NCBI RefSeq assembly: GCF_020866925.1
Contig: NZ_JAJGAK010000001.1
Coordinates: 62,001 to 126,000 of the forward strand
Source: Noviluteimonas lactosilytica
GTDB taxonomy: Bacteria > Pseudomonadota > Gammaproteobacteria > Xanthomonadales > Xanthomonadaceae
Length of the DNA: 64,000 bases
Reading direction: 5' to 3'
The position numbers were made by a program, and so were the translations under genes. The notes below the pieces were generated by a model. That model worked only from the letters and a program-made list of their open reading frames with translations, made no database searches and was not told the DNA's origin. Of this stretch, positions 1-9,670 are shown piece after piece (position 1 is the stretch's first letter; each line of letters begins with the position of its first letter).

Positions 1-543
1 CGCGTCGCGCACCGCGGTGACGCCGGGGACGCGCGTCATCAGCGTCGACTCGATGCCCTGCTTCAGCGTGACGTCCGCCATGCCGCAACCGTGGCAACCG
101 CCGCCGAACCTCAGCAGCACGACGCCATCGGCCGACACCTCCTGCACCGACACATGCCCGCGATGTTGCGCGAGTTGCGGATTGATCTCCTGTTCGACCA
201 CCCAGCGCACGCGCTCGACGAGCGATGCGGTCTCCGCCGGCGCCTCGCCCTTGATCTTCGGCGCGCGGATCTGCAGTTGGCCGCCGGTAGGCGACTGCAC
301 GTAATCGATCTCTGCAGCGTCGAGGTAAGGCGCGCTGGCCGGATCGATCCAAAGGGTGAAGCCTTCGCAATCGACCGCCCATTCGTCGCCGGTGAGATCG
401 GCCGGTTCGGCGAACTCCAGGCGCACGTCGGCGCGCGGCGTGCCAGCATGCACGGCGGAAAGGCGGACGCCGAGGCCCGGCAGGGCTTCGCGTTCGATCA
501 GGCGGGCGAAATGCGCCTGCGCGGATTCGGAGAGTTGGATCAT
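1..543 (-). CDS. nfuA: Fe-S biogenesis protein NfuA (3' end cut by window edge)
   Basis: Iron-sulfur cluster carrier that delivers [4Fe-4S] clusters to apo-proteins in the cytoplasm. The 181 visible residues start MIQLSESAQ with an IscA-like (degenerate HesB) N-terminal domain to about residue 100. A NifU-type domain follows, containing GGGCHGCGM with the CxxC cluster ligands near residues 149 and 152. NfuA is usually about 190-200 residues, so only some 10-20 C-terminal residues are lost beyond base 1. The start is the first ATG after a non-coding gap, and phhB is transcribed divergently. The two-domain layout makes the call secure. Confidence 0.93.
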   Translation of the reverse strand, partial: MIQLSESAQAHFARLIEREALPGLGVRLSAVHAGTPRADVRLEFAEPADLTGDEWAVDCEGFTLWIDPASAPYLDAAEIDYVQSPTGGQLQIRAPKIKGEAPAETASLVERVRWVVEQEINPQLAQHRGHVSVQEVSADGVVLLRFGGGCHGCGMADVTLKQGIESTLMTRVPGVTAVRDA

Positions 544-648
544 GCGGCTATTCTAGCCACCCATTGCGTGGTCGCAGTCAGCGGGTCCACCCTGCGACCA
601 CGCCCGATGTGTTCTGGTTCAGCGCGCACGCCGCGGAGTGAAGCCCCC

Positions 649-1002
649 ATGTCCGACCTGATCGCCCTCGCCGACGCCCACTGCATCCCGCGCCGCGGCA
701 CCGAGCACAAGCTCAACGAAGCCCGCGTGCGCGAACTCCTGCCGGAAGTGCCGGGCTGGGAGCTGGCCGAGGACGGCCACGCGCTGGTGAAGACCTACAA
801 GTTCAAGGATTACTGGCGGACCATCGCATTCGTGAACGCGCTGGCCTGGATCGCCAATCGCGAAGACCACCACCCGGACCTCGGCGTGCATTACGACCGC
901 TGCGTCGTGCGCTTCTCGACCCACGATGTCGGCGGCCTGAGCGAGAACGACTTCATCCTCGCGGCGAAGGCCGAACGCCTCGCGGCCGACGCACCGGCGT
1001 AA
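649..1002 (+). CDS. phhB: 4a-hydroxytetrahydrobiopterin dehydratase (pterin-4a-carbinolamine dehydratase)
   Basis: A 117-residue single-domain PCD/DCoH protein that dehydrates 4a-hydroxytetrahydrobiopterin, recycling the cofactor of phenylalanine hydroxylase. The core reads [20 protein letters not shown], which holds the family's catalytic histidine pair (DHHPD), followed by the later [16 protein letters not shown] segment. The open frame extends upstream, but the ATG at 649 gives the usual family length and the preceding part overlaps nfuA's promoter side. It stands alone, divergent from nfuA and convergent with rluC. No phenylalanine hydroxylase gene is in the window. Confidence 0.92.
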   Translation: MSDLIALADAHCIPRRGTEHKLNEARVRELLPEVPGWELAEDGHALVKTYKFKDYWRTIAFVNALAWIANREDHHPDLGVHYDRCVVRFSTHDVGGLSENDFILAAKAERLAADAPA

Positions 1003-1033
1003 CGCGATCAGGCGATCAGGCGAACCTGCTCGA

Positions 1034-1999
1034 TCAGGCCAGTCGATCCAGCACGTCCACCAGCTCGGGCGCCAGCGGCGCGTTGAGCAGGTACGGCGCA
1101 CGCCCGCCGTCGAGCGCGAATTCCAGCGTCGATGCATGCAGGAACATGCGCTTGAGTCCCGCCTGTTCGCGCAGCCGCTTGTTCGCGGCCGCATCGCCGT
1201 ACTTGTCGTCGCCGGCGACCGGATGGCCGATGTGCTGCGCGTGCACGCGGATCTGGTGCGTGCGGCCGGTTTCGATGCGCACTTCGCAATACGACTGGCC
1301 GCCGCGGCGTTCGAGCGCCTTGAAGTGGCTGAGCGACGCCTTGCCTTCGGGACTCACTTGCACGTGGCGTTCGCCGCCCTGGCGCAGGCCGATGTGCAGC
1401 GGCGCGTCGACCGACATCGTGCCGCTCGGCATGCGGCCGATCAGCAAGGCGAGATAGCGCTTGGCGATGCCGCCGTCCTCGCGCATCAGCGCCTGCAGTT
1501 CGGTGAGCGCCGAGCGCTTCTTCGCGAGCACGAGCAGGCCCGAGGTGTCGCGATCGAGGCGATGCACGAGTTCGAGCGAGTCCTTCGGGCGCAACGCGCG
1601 CAGGGTTTCGATCACGCCGAAGCTGATGCCGCTGCCGCCGTGGCTGGCGACGCCCGACGGCTTGTTGATCGCGAGCAGGCGCGCATCCTCGAACACGATG
1701 CTCGCCTCCATCGCTTCGAGCAGTCCGCGCGCCGGCGTACCCTTCTCGCCCGGCTCGTCCAGGCGAACCGGCGGGATGCGGACCTCGTCGCCGGCCTCGA
1801 GCTTGCGCTCGGCCCTCGCGCGGCCGCCGTTCACGCGAACCTGCCCGGAGCGCACGAGCTTGTAGACCAGCGAGCGCGGGGCGCCCTTGAGCTGGCCCAG
1901 GAGGAAGTTGTCGAGCCGCTGGCCCTCGCGGTCTTCGGGCACCTTCACGGTGCGCGCGGGGGCCGAGGGACGGCTCGGGGTGGGTTCGGTGGGGTCCAT
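1034..1999 (-). CDS. rluC: 23S rRNA pseudouridine synthase RluC
   Basis: Converts uridines (955/2504/2580 in E. coli numbering) of 23S rRNA to pseudouridine. The protein has 321 residues. An S4 RNA-binding domain (about residues 20-85, RLDNFLLGQLKGAPRSLVYK) precedes the RluA-type catalytic domain with ELVHRLDRDTSGLLVLAK, whose second Asp (near residue 148) is the nucleophile. RTHQIRVHAQHIGHPVAGD is the usual C-terminal signature. The start at 1999 (MDPTEPTPS) was chosen because the frame upstream runs into the rne leader and is not family-like. Divergence from rne is the same arrangement as in E. coli, which supports RluC over RluD. Confidence 0.92.
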   Translation of the reverse strand: MDPTEPTPSRPSAPARTVKVPEDREGQRLDNFLLGQLKGAPRSLVYKLVRSGQVRVNGGRARAERKLEAGDEVRIPPVRLDEPGEKGTPARGLLEAMEASIVFEDARLLAINKPSGVASHGGSGISFGVIETLRALRPKDSLELVHRLDRDTSGLLVLAKKRSALTELQALMREDGGIAKRYLALLIGRMPSGTMSVDAPLHIGLRQGGERHVQVSPEGKASLSHFKALERRGGQSYCEVRIETGRTHQIRVHAQHIGHPVAGDDKYGDAAANKRLREQAGLKRMFLHASTLEFALDGGRAPYLLNAPLAPELVDVLDRLA

Positions 2000-2437
2000 C
2001 GTCGGGCTTTGACCTGCTACACTCGCCGCGCGAAGTAAGGGTTTGATTTCGCAGGGAGATTGCGCCACGGACCGCGAACCTCGCGTTCCCGCGCTTATCG
2101 GGCCGAAAGCCCGCCTTCCGCGATCCCCGACACAGTGCGCGACCACCGCCCCCGGGGCGGCCATGTTAGCGGCTCGTCGGCAAGCCCGGCCATCGCCCGG
2201 TGCGTCAGACATCGGCGCTGAACACGACCCGCGCGACGCGAAGCTCCCCCAGCCCAGCGGCCGCCGGCCCCGAAAATTGGATAAGCAACACAAGCGCTCC
2301 CGCGGTTAGCCGTGGTGTCGTAGCGCTGGCATACATCGAAGCGCGACGCGCTGCGCAAGGCGCAAGCGGCGCGCGAAGCGGTATCCAGAGGCGAACGCCC
2401 CGGCGTTCCGCGTGCGAGAGCGCGCGAGGAACGCACA
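2000..2437 (+). promoter_or_regulatory. rluC-rne intergenic region: probable promoters and long rne leader
   Basis: 438 bp without a convincing gene between divergent rluC and rne. An extended -10-like sequence TGCTACACT lies at 2015-2023 on the + strand. Transcription from it would give an rne leader of about 400 nt. Short GC-rich hairpins are visible, for example CGGGC-CGAAA-GCCCG at 2099-2113 and CCGCC/GGCGG around 2146-2160. In E. coli the rne 5' leader is also long (about 360 nt) and its hairpins mediate autoregulation by RNase E cleavage. The same use here is inference. No good -35 was found. Confidence 0.45.
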
Positions 2438-5400
2438 ATGAAGCGAATGCTGATCAACGCGACGCAGGCGGAAGAACTGCGCGTCGCAATCGTCGACGGC
2501 CAGACGCTGTACGACATCGACATCGAACAGCCGTCGAAGGAACAGAAGAAGTCGAATATCTACAAGGGCCGCATCACGCGACTCGAGCCCTCCCTGGAAG
2601 CCGCCTTCGTCGAATACGGTGGCGAGCGCCACGGCTTCCTCCCGCTGAAGGAAATCTCCCGCGACTACTTCCAGGCCGGCGTCGACCCGAACAAGGCGTC
2701 GCTGCGCGAGCTGTTGAAGGAAGGCCAGGAGATCGTCGTCCAGGTCGACAAGGAAGAACGCGGCAACAAGGGCGCGGCGCTGACGACGTTCATCTCGCTC
2801 GCCGGTCGCTACATGGTCCTGATGCCCAACTCGCCGACCGCGGGCGGCGTCTCGCGCCGCATCGAAGGCGACGACCGCGCCGCCCTCAAGGAGGCGATGG
2901 ACAAGCTGCAGATCCCCGACGACATGGGCGTCATCATCCGCACCGCCGGCGTGGGTCGCGACGCGGAAGAACTGCAGTGGGACCTCGATTACCTGCTGCA
3001 GGTGTGGAAGGCGATCGCCGAGGCCGCGCTGAGCAAGCCGAGCCCGTTCCTGATCTACCAGGAATCGCGCCTGATCATCCGCGCGCTGCGCGACTACATG
3101 CGCGCCGACATCGGCGAAATCCTCGTCGACACCGACGAGATGTTCACCGAGGCCCGCGAGTTCGTGCAGCAGGTGATGCCGCACAACCTGCGCAAGCTCA
3201 AGCACTACACGGACGACACCCCGCTCTTCAACCGCTTCCAGATCGAATCGCAGATCGAGAACGCGTACGAGCGCACGGTGCGCCTGCCCTCCGGCGGCGC
3301 GCTGGTGATCGACCAGACCGAGGCGCTGACCGCGGTCGACGTCAACTCCGCGCGCGCCACCAAGGGCGGCGACATCGAAGAGACCGCGTTCCAGACAAAC
3401 CTGGAAGCGGCCGAGGAAGTCGCGCGCCAGCTGCGCCTGCGCGACCTCGGCGGCCTGGTGGTGATCGACTTCATCGACATGTCGTCGAACAAGCACCAGC
3501 GCGAAGTCGAGAACCGCCTGCAGCATTCGCTCAAGTACGACCGCGCGCGCGTGCAGCTCGGCCGCATCTCGCGCTTCGGCCTGCTCGAGATGTCGCGCCA
3601 GCGCCTGCGTCCGAGCCTCGGCGAATCCAGCCAGCTCGTGTGCCCGCGCTGCGACGGCCATGGCCGCATGCGCAGCGTCGAGTCGCTGTCGCTGTCGATC
3701 CTGCGCGTGGCCGAAGAGCACGCGATGAAGGAAAACACCGGACAGGTGCTGGTGCAGGCGCCGACCGAGATCGCGAACTACCTGCTCAACGAAAAGCGCC
3801 GCGCGCTCGGCGAGATCGAGCAGCGCCACGACGCCCCGATCGTCATCGTCGCCGACGACCAGCTCGAGACGCCGCACTACGAAGTCACGCGCATCCGCGA
3901 GAACGAACTCAGCGAAGAAACCAGCAAGCCGAGCTACCAGCGCGGCACGCCGCGCAAGCTCGCGACGCACGCGCTGACCAAGGCGCACCTCAACATCCCG
4001 AACCTGCCCGCGGTCACCAACGTGCGTCCGGCGCAGCCGGCGCCGATTCGCGAAGAAGTGCGCGAAGAACCGAAGGCCGCGCCTGCTCCGGCACCCGTGG
4101 CGGCCGTCGCGCCCGTCGCGGCGAGCGGCGGCTTCTCCGGTTGGCTGAAGCGCCTGTTCGGCGCGCCGGCTCCGGTTGCAGCGCCGACGCCGACTGCGCG
4201 TCCCCAGGACGGTCGTCGCGACCAGCGCGATGGTCGTCGTGACCAGCGCGACCAGCGTGGTCGCCAGCAGCAAGGCCAGGGTCGCCGCGACGAACAGCGT
4301 CGCGATCGTGGCCAGCAGCAACAGCAGAAAGGCCAGGGCCAGCAGCAGCAACAGCAGAAGCAGGCCCAGCCGCAGCAGCAGAAGGGCCAGCAGCAGAAGG
4401 GCCAGCAACAGCAGAAGCAGCCGAAGCCCGAGCTGACCGAAGCGCAGCGCGAACAGCAGCGCCTCGAACAGCAGCAGCGCGCCGAGCAGCAGCGTGCCGA
4501 ACAGCTGCGCCGCAACGAAGAGAAGCGCCAGCGCCAGCAAGCGGAAGCCGAAGCCAAGGCCGCGGCCGAGGCGAAGTCCGCCGCGACGAATGCCGCATCC
4601 GTCAACGCCGACACGGCGAACACGTCGCCGACCGCCGCTGGACCTGTCGCCGCTGCACCTGTCATCGCCGCGACTGTCGTCGCTGCCGCACCTGCGGCCG
4701 ACGCCGCTATCGCAGTGTCCGACGCTGCGCAGGCGGCGGACGCCACGCAGCAGGCCGTCGCCGGTGACGCCACCGATGCAACGCACGCCGATGCAACGCA
4801 CGCCGATGCGGGCGAAGGCGGCGGTCGCCGTCGTCGCGGCCGCCGCGGTGGTCGCCGTCGTCGACGTGGCCAGGGCGGCGCCGAGGGCGAAGTCGTCGGC
4901 GAAGCGCTCGAGCACGGCGACGAACACGACGAAGCCGAAGCCGGCGACGTCGTCGCGCAGCATCGCTCGCAGCCGGAGTTCGACTTCGACGACGAAGTCG
5001 CACCCGCCGCGTCGTCGCAGCCCGTCGCGTCGCAGCCCGTCGCGTCGCAGCCCGTCGCGTCGCAGCCGGTTGTCTCCGAACCCGCCCCGATGCAGCCGGC
5101 GGAAGCCGCCGCCGCGCCGCAGCAGGCCGCCGCGCACGACGCCGCCTTCGCCGAAACGCCAGCCGAGCACGATGTCGAGCGCACGCCGCAAGGCATGGAC
5201 GCGAGCGTCGAATCCACGGCGAGCAGCTACGACCGCGTCGCCGCGACCTCGCCGGGCGCATGGACCGACACGCCGGTCGCGAACGAACCGGTGAGCGCGA
5301 GCGCGCCCATCGACGTCGAAGCCGAAGTCGAATCCGAAGCCCCCGACGCGATCGAACTCGCGCCCGTCGCGCGTGAAGTCGCCCGCAACGACACGGCCGC

Positions 5401-5527
5401 GGAGCCGGAAGCAGAAGCGGATCGCAGGCCTGCGTCGCCCGGCCTGTTCGACGCGATGCCGCCCGCCGACCCCGCGGCCGCCGCCGCCGACGCGGCCGAA
5501 GACGCGACGCACCAACGCAACGCGTAA
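2438..5527 (+). CDS. rne: Ribonuclease E
   Basis: Essential endoribonuclease that scaffolds the RNA degradosome and processes rRNA, tRNA and mRNA. In 1029 residues it has the catalytic half [20 protein letters not shown] (S1 domain about 35-120), the two catalytic Asp motifs AVDVNSA and VVIDFIDM (near 303 and 346), and the Zn-link CPRC near 404. Residues about 560-578 ([12 protein letters not shown]) match the position and amphipathic character of the membrane-targeting helix. The C-terminal half is low complexity: Gln-rich 620-690, Arg-rich [15 protein letters not shown] near 800, and Ala/Pro/Glu to the end, with tandem repeats. The ATG at 2438 matches the E. coli N-terminus. Confidence 0.98.
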   Translation: MKRMLINATQAEELRVAIVDGQTLYDIDIEQPSKEQKKSNIYKGRITRLEPSLEAAFVEYGGERHGFLPLKEISRDYFQAGVDPNKASLRELLKEGQEIVVQVDKEERGNKGAALTTFISLAGRYMVLMPNSPTAGGVSRRIEGDDRAALKEAMDKLQIPDDMGVIIRTAGVGRDAEELQWDLDYLLQVWKAIAEAALSKPSPFLIYQESRLIIRALRDYMRADIGEILVDTDEMFTEAREFVQQVMPHNLRKLKHYTDDTPLFNRFQIESQIENAYERTVRLPSGGALVIDQTEALTAVDVNSARATKGGDIEETAFQTNLEAAEEVARQLRLRDLGGLVVIDFIDMSSNKHQREVENRLQHSLKYDRARVQLGRISRFGLLEMSRQRLRPSLGESSQLVCPRCDGHGRMRSVESLSLSILRVAEEHAMKENTGQVLVQAPTEIANYLLNEKRRALGEIEQRHDAPIVIVADDQLETPHYEVTRIRENELSEETSKPSYQRGTPRKLATHALTKAHLNIPNLPAVTNVRPAQPAPIREEVREEPKAAPAPAPVAAVAPVAASGGFSGWLKRLFGAPAPVAAPTPTARPQDGRRDQRDGRRDQRDQRGRQQQGQGRRDEQRRDRGQQQQQKGQGQQQQQQKQAQPQQQKGQQQKGQQQQKQPKPELTEAQREQQRLEQQQRAEQQRAEQLRRNEEKRQRQQAEAEAKAAAEAKSAATNAASVNADTANTSPTAAGPVAAAPVIAATVVAAAPAADAAIAVSDAAQAADATQQAVAGDATDATHADATHADAGEGGGRRRRGRRGGRRRRRGQGGAEGEVVGEALEHGDEHDEAEAGDVVAQHRSQPEFDFDDEVAPAASSQPVASQPVASQPVASQPVVSEPAPMQPAEAAAAPQQAAAHDAAFAETPAEHDVERTPQGMDASVESTASSYDRVAATSPGAWTDTPVANEPVSASAPIDVEAEVESEAPDAIELAPVAREVARNDTAAEPEAEADRRPASPGLFDAMPPADPAAAAADAAEDATHQRNA
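4775..4810 (+). repeat. 15-bp tandem repeat inside rne (ADATH units)
   Basis: Two complete copies and a partial third copy of a 15-nt unit (gatgcaacgcacgcc) in frame within rne, encoding [11 protein letters not shown]. The copies are identical, so the expansion looks recent. It lies in the unstructured C-terminal half just before the Arg-rich RNA-binding patch. Confidence 0.8.
5014..5070 (+). repeat. 15-bp tandem repeat inside rne (SQPVA units)
   Basis: Three perfect copies and a partial fourth copy of gtcgcagcccgtcgc, in frame, encoding repeated SQPVA pentapeptides in the RNase E tail. Because the unit is a multiple of three, copy-number change would alter tail length without breaking the frame. 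The repeat may vary between strains. Confidence 0.85.
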
Positions 5528-5554
5528 GCGTCGCCCCGCCCTCCGGCGTTCGCC

Positions 5555-6205
5555 CTACCAGGCGAGCGCCGGATCGGCCACGCCGTAGCGGCTCGCCATC
5601 CGCGCGAGCGCGATCGGATCGTGGATCCCGAGTTTGTCGAACAAGCGCGTCTTGTGCGTGTTGATCGTCTTCGCGCTCAGGCTCAGGCGTCGCGCGATGT
5701 CTTCCTGACGCAACCCTTGCGTGAGCAGCAGCGCGACTTCGAGTTCGCGTGGCGACAACGTGTCGAACGGCGAAGCGTCGCCCCCGTCGATCCCCGCCAG
5801 CGCGATCTGCTGCGCGATGCCTGTCCCGAGATACCGCTTGCCGCGGGCGGCGTCATGCAACGCGCGCACCAACTCCGTCGCATCGTGGCTCTTGCCGACG
5901 TACGCCGACGCACCCGCTTCCATCGCGCGGCGCGGCAACGGCCCTTCGTGCGAGGCCGACACCACCACGACGCGCGTGCCGTAATTGCCGCGCACCACGC
6001 GCTCCGTCACCTCCAGCCCGCTGATGCCGGGCAGGTGCACGTCGCACACCAGCACGTCGGGCCGCAACTTGCGCAGTTGCGGTAACGCGTCCTCGCCGCA
6101 CGCGGCGTGCCCGACGACGTCGATGTCCGACTGGCCGTCGAGGATCACGCACAAACCGGTTCGCACCATCACGTGGTCGTCGACCACGAACACCTGGATC
6201 GCCAT
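5555..6205 (-). CDS. NarL/FixJ-family response regulator, UvrY/GacA-like
   Basis: A 216-residue two-domain regulator. The receiver (residues 1-120) has VFVVDDH, phospho-acceptor Asp in DVLVCDVHLPGISG and the conserved Lys in AYVGKSH. A LuxR-type HTH at the C-terminus reads FDTLSPRELEVALLLTQGLRQ, then IARRLSLSAKTINTHK. Length and domain order fit UvrY/GacA. The ATG at 6205 was preferred to one 24 nt upstream because GGGAGA sits about 7 nt before it. It is convergent with rne and has no kinase next to it. The target genes are unknown, so the GacA role is only a resemblance. Confidence 0.85.
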   Translation of the reverse strand: MAIQVFVVDDHVMVRTGLCVILDGQSDIDVVGHAACGEDALPQLRKLRPDVLVCDVHLPGISGLEVTERVVRGNYGTRVVVVSASHEGPLPRRAMEAGASAYVGKSHDATELVRALHDAARGKRYLGTGIAQQIALAGIDGGDASPFDTLSPRELEVALLLTQGLRQEDIARRLSLSAKTINTHKTRLFDKLGIHDPIALARMASRYGVADPALAW

Positions 6206-6267
6206 GCCTTGGTCTCCCTTTCGGACCAAGCCTATGGCGATTGCCTCAGGACGACGTGCGACCGAGG

Positions 6268-7176
6268 TCAGCTTTCACTTGTTGGCGCGGTCGCCGATGA
6301 CGTAGCGATATTTCCCTTGTTGCGCGTACTGCGCCACACGAGCAACGCGAACACGAGGTTCACCGACGCCAGCGCGAAGCCCGTTTCGCCGGTCGCATAC
6401 GCGGTGGCCGTGCCCGCGGGCGTGGTGTTCATGTCGAACAACGGATACAGCAGCGCGTTGTGCACCGAATGCACGACCACCGCGGGCCACACGCTGCGCG
6501 AACGCCAGCGCAGCCACGCGCACACGAAGCCCACCGGCAAGATGCCGAGCATGAAGACCAGCCACGCGTACCACGTCGGCAGTTCGCCGAAGCCGAACGC
6601 GGTGAGCAACGGCAGGTGCCAGAGACCCCACACGAGGCTGCTGGCGATGCCACCGAACAGCAGCCCGCGGCGCTGCGACAACGCCGGCGACAACAGGCCG
6701 CGCCAACCGATCTCTTCGCCGAGCGAACGTCCGATCTCGACGAGCACGCCGACGGTGAGCGTCGTGAGCACGCCGGCGGCGATCGCACCGGCGCCGGTGA
6801 GCGACCACTTCTTTTCCGAATCCGCGACGAACGCGGACGCATCGAAGGTACCGATCTGCAAGCCCCAGATCAGCGCATACGCGATGACCAGGTACGCGAG
6901 CGGATACAGGTAGGCCAAGCCCAGCCACTTCGCGCGCGGCAGTCGAAACCCGAGTGCGCCGAACGACGTGCGTGTCGTCGCGCACGCGATCAGCGCCGCA
7001 AGACCCGGACACCACATGATCGCGGTGACGAACCACTCGCGCGCCTTCGGCACGGGGATCGCCCACGCGCCCGAACCCCAGGCCCACGCGAGCATCCACA
7101 ACGGCACCGACAACACGAGCAACCAGACGAAGAACGCCGCGAGCGTGCCGCGGCCGAACGAACGATCGACGTGCAT
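6268..7176 (-). CDS. CPBP-family intramembrane glutamic endopeptidase (CAAX protease/Abi)
   Basis: A 302-residue integral membrane protein with about eight hydrophobic segments. It carries the family motifs GEEIGWRG (EExxxR, near residue 150), LVWGLWHLP (motif 2 His) and HSVHN (motif 3). Bacterial members are putative membrane proteases of unknown substrate, sometimes linked to bacteriocin self-immunity. No bacteriocin gene is visible nearby, so a specific role cannot be given. Dodecin follows upstream on the same strand with a 56-bp gap. Confidence 0.85.
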   Translation of the reverse strand: MHVDRSFGRGTLAAFFVWLLVLSVPLWMLAWAWGSGAWAIPVPKAREWFVTAIMWCPGLAALIACATTRTSFGALGFRLPRAKWLGLAYLYPLAYLVIAYALIWGLQIGTFDASAFVADSEKKWSLTGAGAIAAGVLTTLTVGVLVEIGRSLGEEIGWRGLLSPALSQRRGLLFGGIASSLVWGLWHLPLLTAFGFGELPTWYAWLVFMLGILPVGFVCAWLRWRSRSVWPAVVVHSVHNALLYPLFDMNTTPAGTATAYATGETGFALASVNLVFALLVWRSTRNKGNIATSSATAPTSES

Positions 7177-7232
7177 CCCCTGCCCCCGGCAAGCCTCGAT
7201 GGAACGAGTCTATCCGGTCGCAGGCGGGTGGA

Positions 7233-7445
7233 TCAGTCGTCGTCGAGCGTGAATCCTGCCTTGATCGTCACCTGCCAATGCGCGACGCGCCCGTCCTCGA
7301 CATGGCCCCGCGTCGAGACGACTTCGAACCACTTGATGTTGCGCACGGTCTTGCTCGCGCGCTCGATCGCGTTGCGCACCGCTTCGTCGGTGCCGTTCTT
7401 CGAGGAACCGGTCAGCTCGACCGCCTTGTAGACATGGTTGGACAT
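7233..7445 (-). CDS. Dodecin family protein
   Basis: A 70-residue protein ([16 protein letters not shown]...) matching dodecin throughout. The sequence [25 protein letters not shown] contains the conserved Trp that stacks on flavin isoalloxazine rings, and it ends in a basic/acidic beta strand. Dodecins form hollow dodecamers that store riboflavin, FMN or FAD. The ATG at 7445 has GGAGA 6 nt upstream and gives the normal family length. Confidence 0.93.
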   Translation of the reverse strand: MSNHVYKAVELTGSSKNGTDEAVRNAIERASKTVRNIKWFEVVSTRGHVEDGRVAHWQVTIKAGFTLDDD

Positions 7446-7508
7446 GCGTGTCTCCGGGGAAGTGGCAAACAACGGAACGTGGCGCCGCCAACGCGACGGC
7501 CACCGGCG

Positions 7509-8672
7509 TCAGGCCAGCACGCCGAGCAGGCGCTGGAGCAGCTCGTCGATGGAGATCGCGTGCAGCAGCGCCGGCAGGAACGGCAAGGCCGCGAGGAACG
7601 CCGCCGCCAGGAGCGTCATCCGGTTCACCGGCACGACCGACATCGAACGCGCGGTGCCGTACATCGCGGTGAAGTCGGCGATCGCCGAAGGATTGGGGCT
7701 TTCGAGCAGCGATTCCCCGCCCTCCTTCGACGTCGGGCGCCAGCGTTCGTCGAACGCGGTCGCCGCGCGCTGGCCGAGCGCGCCGAGATCCAGCAACCCG
7801 CGCCGCCGGATCGACGCCATGCGCGGCAACATGCACAGCAGCGGCGCGAAGATGAGCAGTGTGCTGCCGACGATGTAACCGATCAGTTCCCACTGCACCT
7901 GCTGCAGCTGTCCGTTCGCATACACCATGCGCACGAGCACGTCGCCGCTGACCAGGCACCCGCCGGTGAAGGACATCACCGCGAAGCGCGCCTGCGTCGG
8001 CGACAGGAAGCCCAACCCGCCCGCGCCGTCCGGATGCGCCGCATGCAGCGACAAGTGCAGGCGCGAGAGCCGCCACAACACGTACGCCCACAGCAGGAAG
8101 CGCCAGATCCAGATCAGCCCGACGAAGCGGAACACCGGCGCGGCCACCCACGCGAACCACGCCCCTGCCTTCGACAACGTGCCGTCCGCATCCAGCGCCC
8201 AGTGCGAGAGGCCTTCGACGTGCGAGAAGTGCGCGTTGGTCCAGAACGCCGAACCGACCGCGATCAGCGCGCACAGCACTTCCGGCACGCTGGAATCGCG
8301 CAGCGCCCGCGCGCGATGCACGATCGCTTCGAACCGCGCATGTTCGATCTCCGGCACGAGCCCCGAACGTCCGACGTAACGCATGGCGCCGCGCAGCACA
8401 TCGTCGCTCGGCGCCGCGGCGAACACGAGGATCGGTATCGCGACCAGCAACCGCGCGAGCACCGCGTAATCGCCGAGCAACGCGATGCCTCCCTGCCCCG
8501 GCAACAACATGCGTTCGCCCATCGCGAAGAACGCGAGCGGCACGAAGGCGACGGCGACCAGCAACACCGCGACCAGCGGCGCGGTCGGCACCCCGGGCCG
8601 GATCACGCCCAGCCCGTGCATCACCCGATACACCGGTCCGCCGCGCATCAGCGAGAAGCTGTCGGAGATCAC
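7509..8672 (-). CDS. Multi-pass membrane protein of unknown function
   Basis: 387 residues with about six strongly hydrophobic segments: near 30-55, 65-85, 128-150, 170-200, 255-280 and 355-380. Charged loops lie between, including a cytoplasmic-type stretch ERWRPTSKEGGESLLES near 315-330. I do not recognise a catalytic motif or named family with certainty. It sits between dodecin and an exported HAD hydrolase, all on one strand with a 10-nt gap to the HAD gene, so the latter two are probably co-transcribed. Confidence 0.7.
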   Translation of the reverse strand: MISDSFSLMRGGPVYRVMHGLGVIRPGVPTAPLVAVLLVAVAFVPLAFFAMGERMLLPGQGGIALLGDYAVLARLLVAIPILVFAAAPSDDVLRGAMRYVGRSGLVPEIEHARFEAIVHRARALRDSSVPEVLCALIAVGSAFWTNAHFSHVEGLSHWALDADGTLSKAGAWFAWVAAPVFRFVGLIWIWRFLLWAYVLWRLSRLHLSLHAAHPDGAGGLGFLSPTQARFAVMSFTGGCLVSGDVLVRMVYANGQLQQVQWELIGYIVGSTLLIFAPLLCMLPRMASIRRRGLLDLGALGQRAATAFDERWRPTSKEGGESLLESPNPSAIADFTAMYGTARSMSVVPVNRMTLLAAAFLAALPFLPALLHAISIDELLQRLLGVLA

Positions 8673-8682
8673 GGCGCACCCC

Positions 8683-9666
8683 CTAGTTGGAATCGGGGTA
8701 GATCGTCTCCCAATCGCGCTTCATGTCGATCAGCACCCACTTGCGCTTCGGTGCTTCATCCAGCCCGCGCGCGAGTTGGCCGACGTGCGACTTGCGGTCG
8801 TAGGCGAACTCGCGCTCGGCGTCCGTGTGGTGCACCAGCGCGCCGAAGCGCGGACCCGGGCCGGTGGTCGTCCATTCGAGCATCTCGAAGTCGCCATCCG
8901 AATTGCCGAACGCCATCACCGGCCGCCGTCCGAGGAAACGCTGGATGCCGACCGGTTTGCCCGCGTGGTCGTCGACCAGTTCGGGTTGTTCGGTCTTGAG
9001 GATCGAAGGCCGGTCGCCCGCCTGGTACTTCAACCCCGCGTAGCTGCCGATCACCTGCTGCGGCGGAATGCCGTAGGCGGCCTCGCACCACGCGCGCAGG
9101 AATTCCTGGCCGCCGCCCGACACGATCCACGTGCCGTAACCGTTCGCGCGCAGGTACTGCATCAACTCCTGCATCGGCTTGAACACCATCGCGTCGTAAC
9201 GGCGCTTGGTCACCGGGTGGCGCGCATCGGCCATCCAGTCGCGCACGATCGCCGTGAACTCCTCGGTGGTCATGCCCGCATGCGTGGCGGCCAGGATCGG
9301 CAACAGGCCCTTCTCGCCCGAGGCTTCGAGCGACTTGATGTCGTTGTCGAGCACCCACTTGAACGGTTCCGTCGTCTTCCACTCCGGATGCTGCGGCGCG
9401 AGCGCACGCACGCGATCGAGCGCGAACAGGAACTGGAAGTACAGCGGCTGCTCGGACCACAGCGTGCCGTCGTTGTCGAACACCGCGATGCGATCCGCCG
9501 GCGCGATGAAATCGGGCGACCCCGGCTTCGTCGTGCGTTCGACGAATTCGACGATCGCCTGCTTCGTCGGTCCGTCGCGCCACGAAGGCAAGGCGGCATT
9601 CGACGTCTGCGCTTCGGCCGGCGCCGACAACGCCATGGCGAGGAACATGGTGATCATGGCGCGCAT
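8683..9666 (-). CDS. Exported HAD-superfamily phosphatase
   Basis: 327 residues with an N-terminal signal peptide (MRAMITMFLAMALSAPAEAQ). The mature protein has HAD motif I FDNDGTLW (nucleophile and general-acid Asp near residues 64 and 66), motif II WIVSGGG and motif IV GNSDGDFEML, and belongs to the haloacid dehalogenase-like phosphoserine-phosphatase-type fold. The substrate is unknown, and periplasmic phosphomonoesterase activity is an inference from the signal peptide. It shares a strand with the Asn-rich protein gene, with only 4 nt between them. Confidence 0.82.
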   Translation of the reverse strand: MRAMITMFLAMALSAPAEAQTSNAALPSWRDGPTKQAIVEFVERTTKPGSPDFIAPADRIAVFDNDGTLWSEQPLYFQFLFALDRVRALAPQHPEWKTTEPFKWVLDNDIKSLEASGEKGLLPILAATHAGMTTEEFTAIVRDWMADARHPVTKRRYDAMVFKPMQELMQYLRANGYGTWIVSGGGQEFLRAWCEAAYGIPPQQVIGSYAGLKYQAGDRPSILKTEQPELVDDHAGKPVGIQRFLGRRPVMAFGNSDGDFEMLEWTTTGPGPRFGALVHHTDAEREFAYDRKSHVGQLARGLDEAPKRKWVLIDMKRDWETIYPDSN

Positions 9667-9670
9667 CTCG

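Noticed and set aside
4775-5070. Short regular repeats considered as a CRISPR array
   Set aside because: Units are contiguous 15-bp in-frame codon repeats without spacers, inside the rne coding region.
2306-5515. 1069-codon open frame antisense to rne
   Set aside because: Composition is the mirror of the RNase E codons (Leu/Arg/Gly runs opposite the Gln-rich tail); no domain is recognisable.
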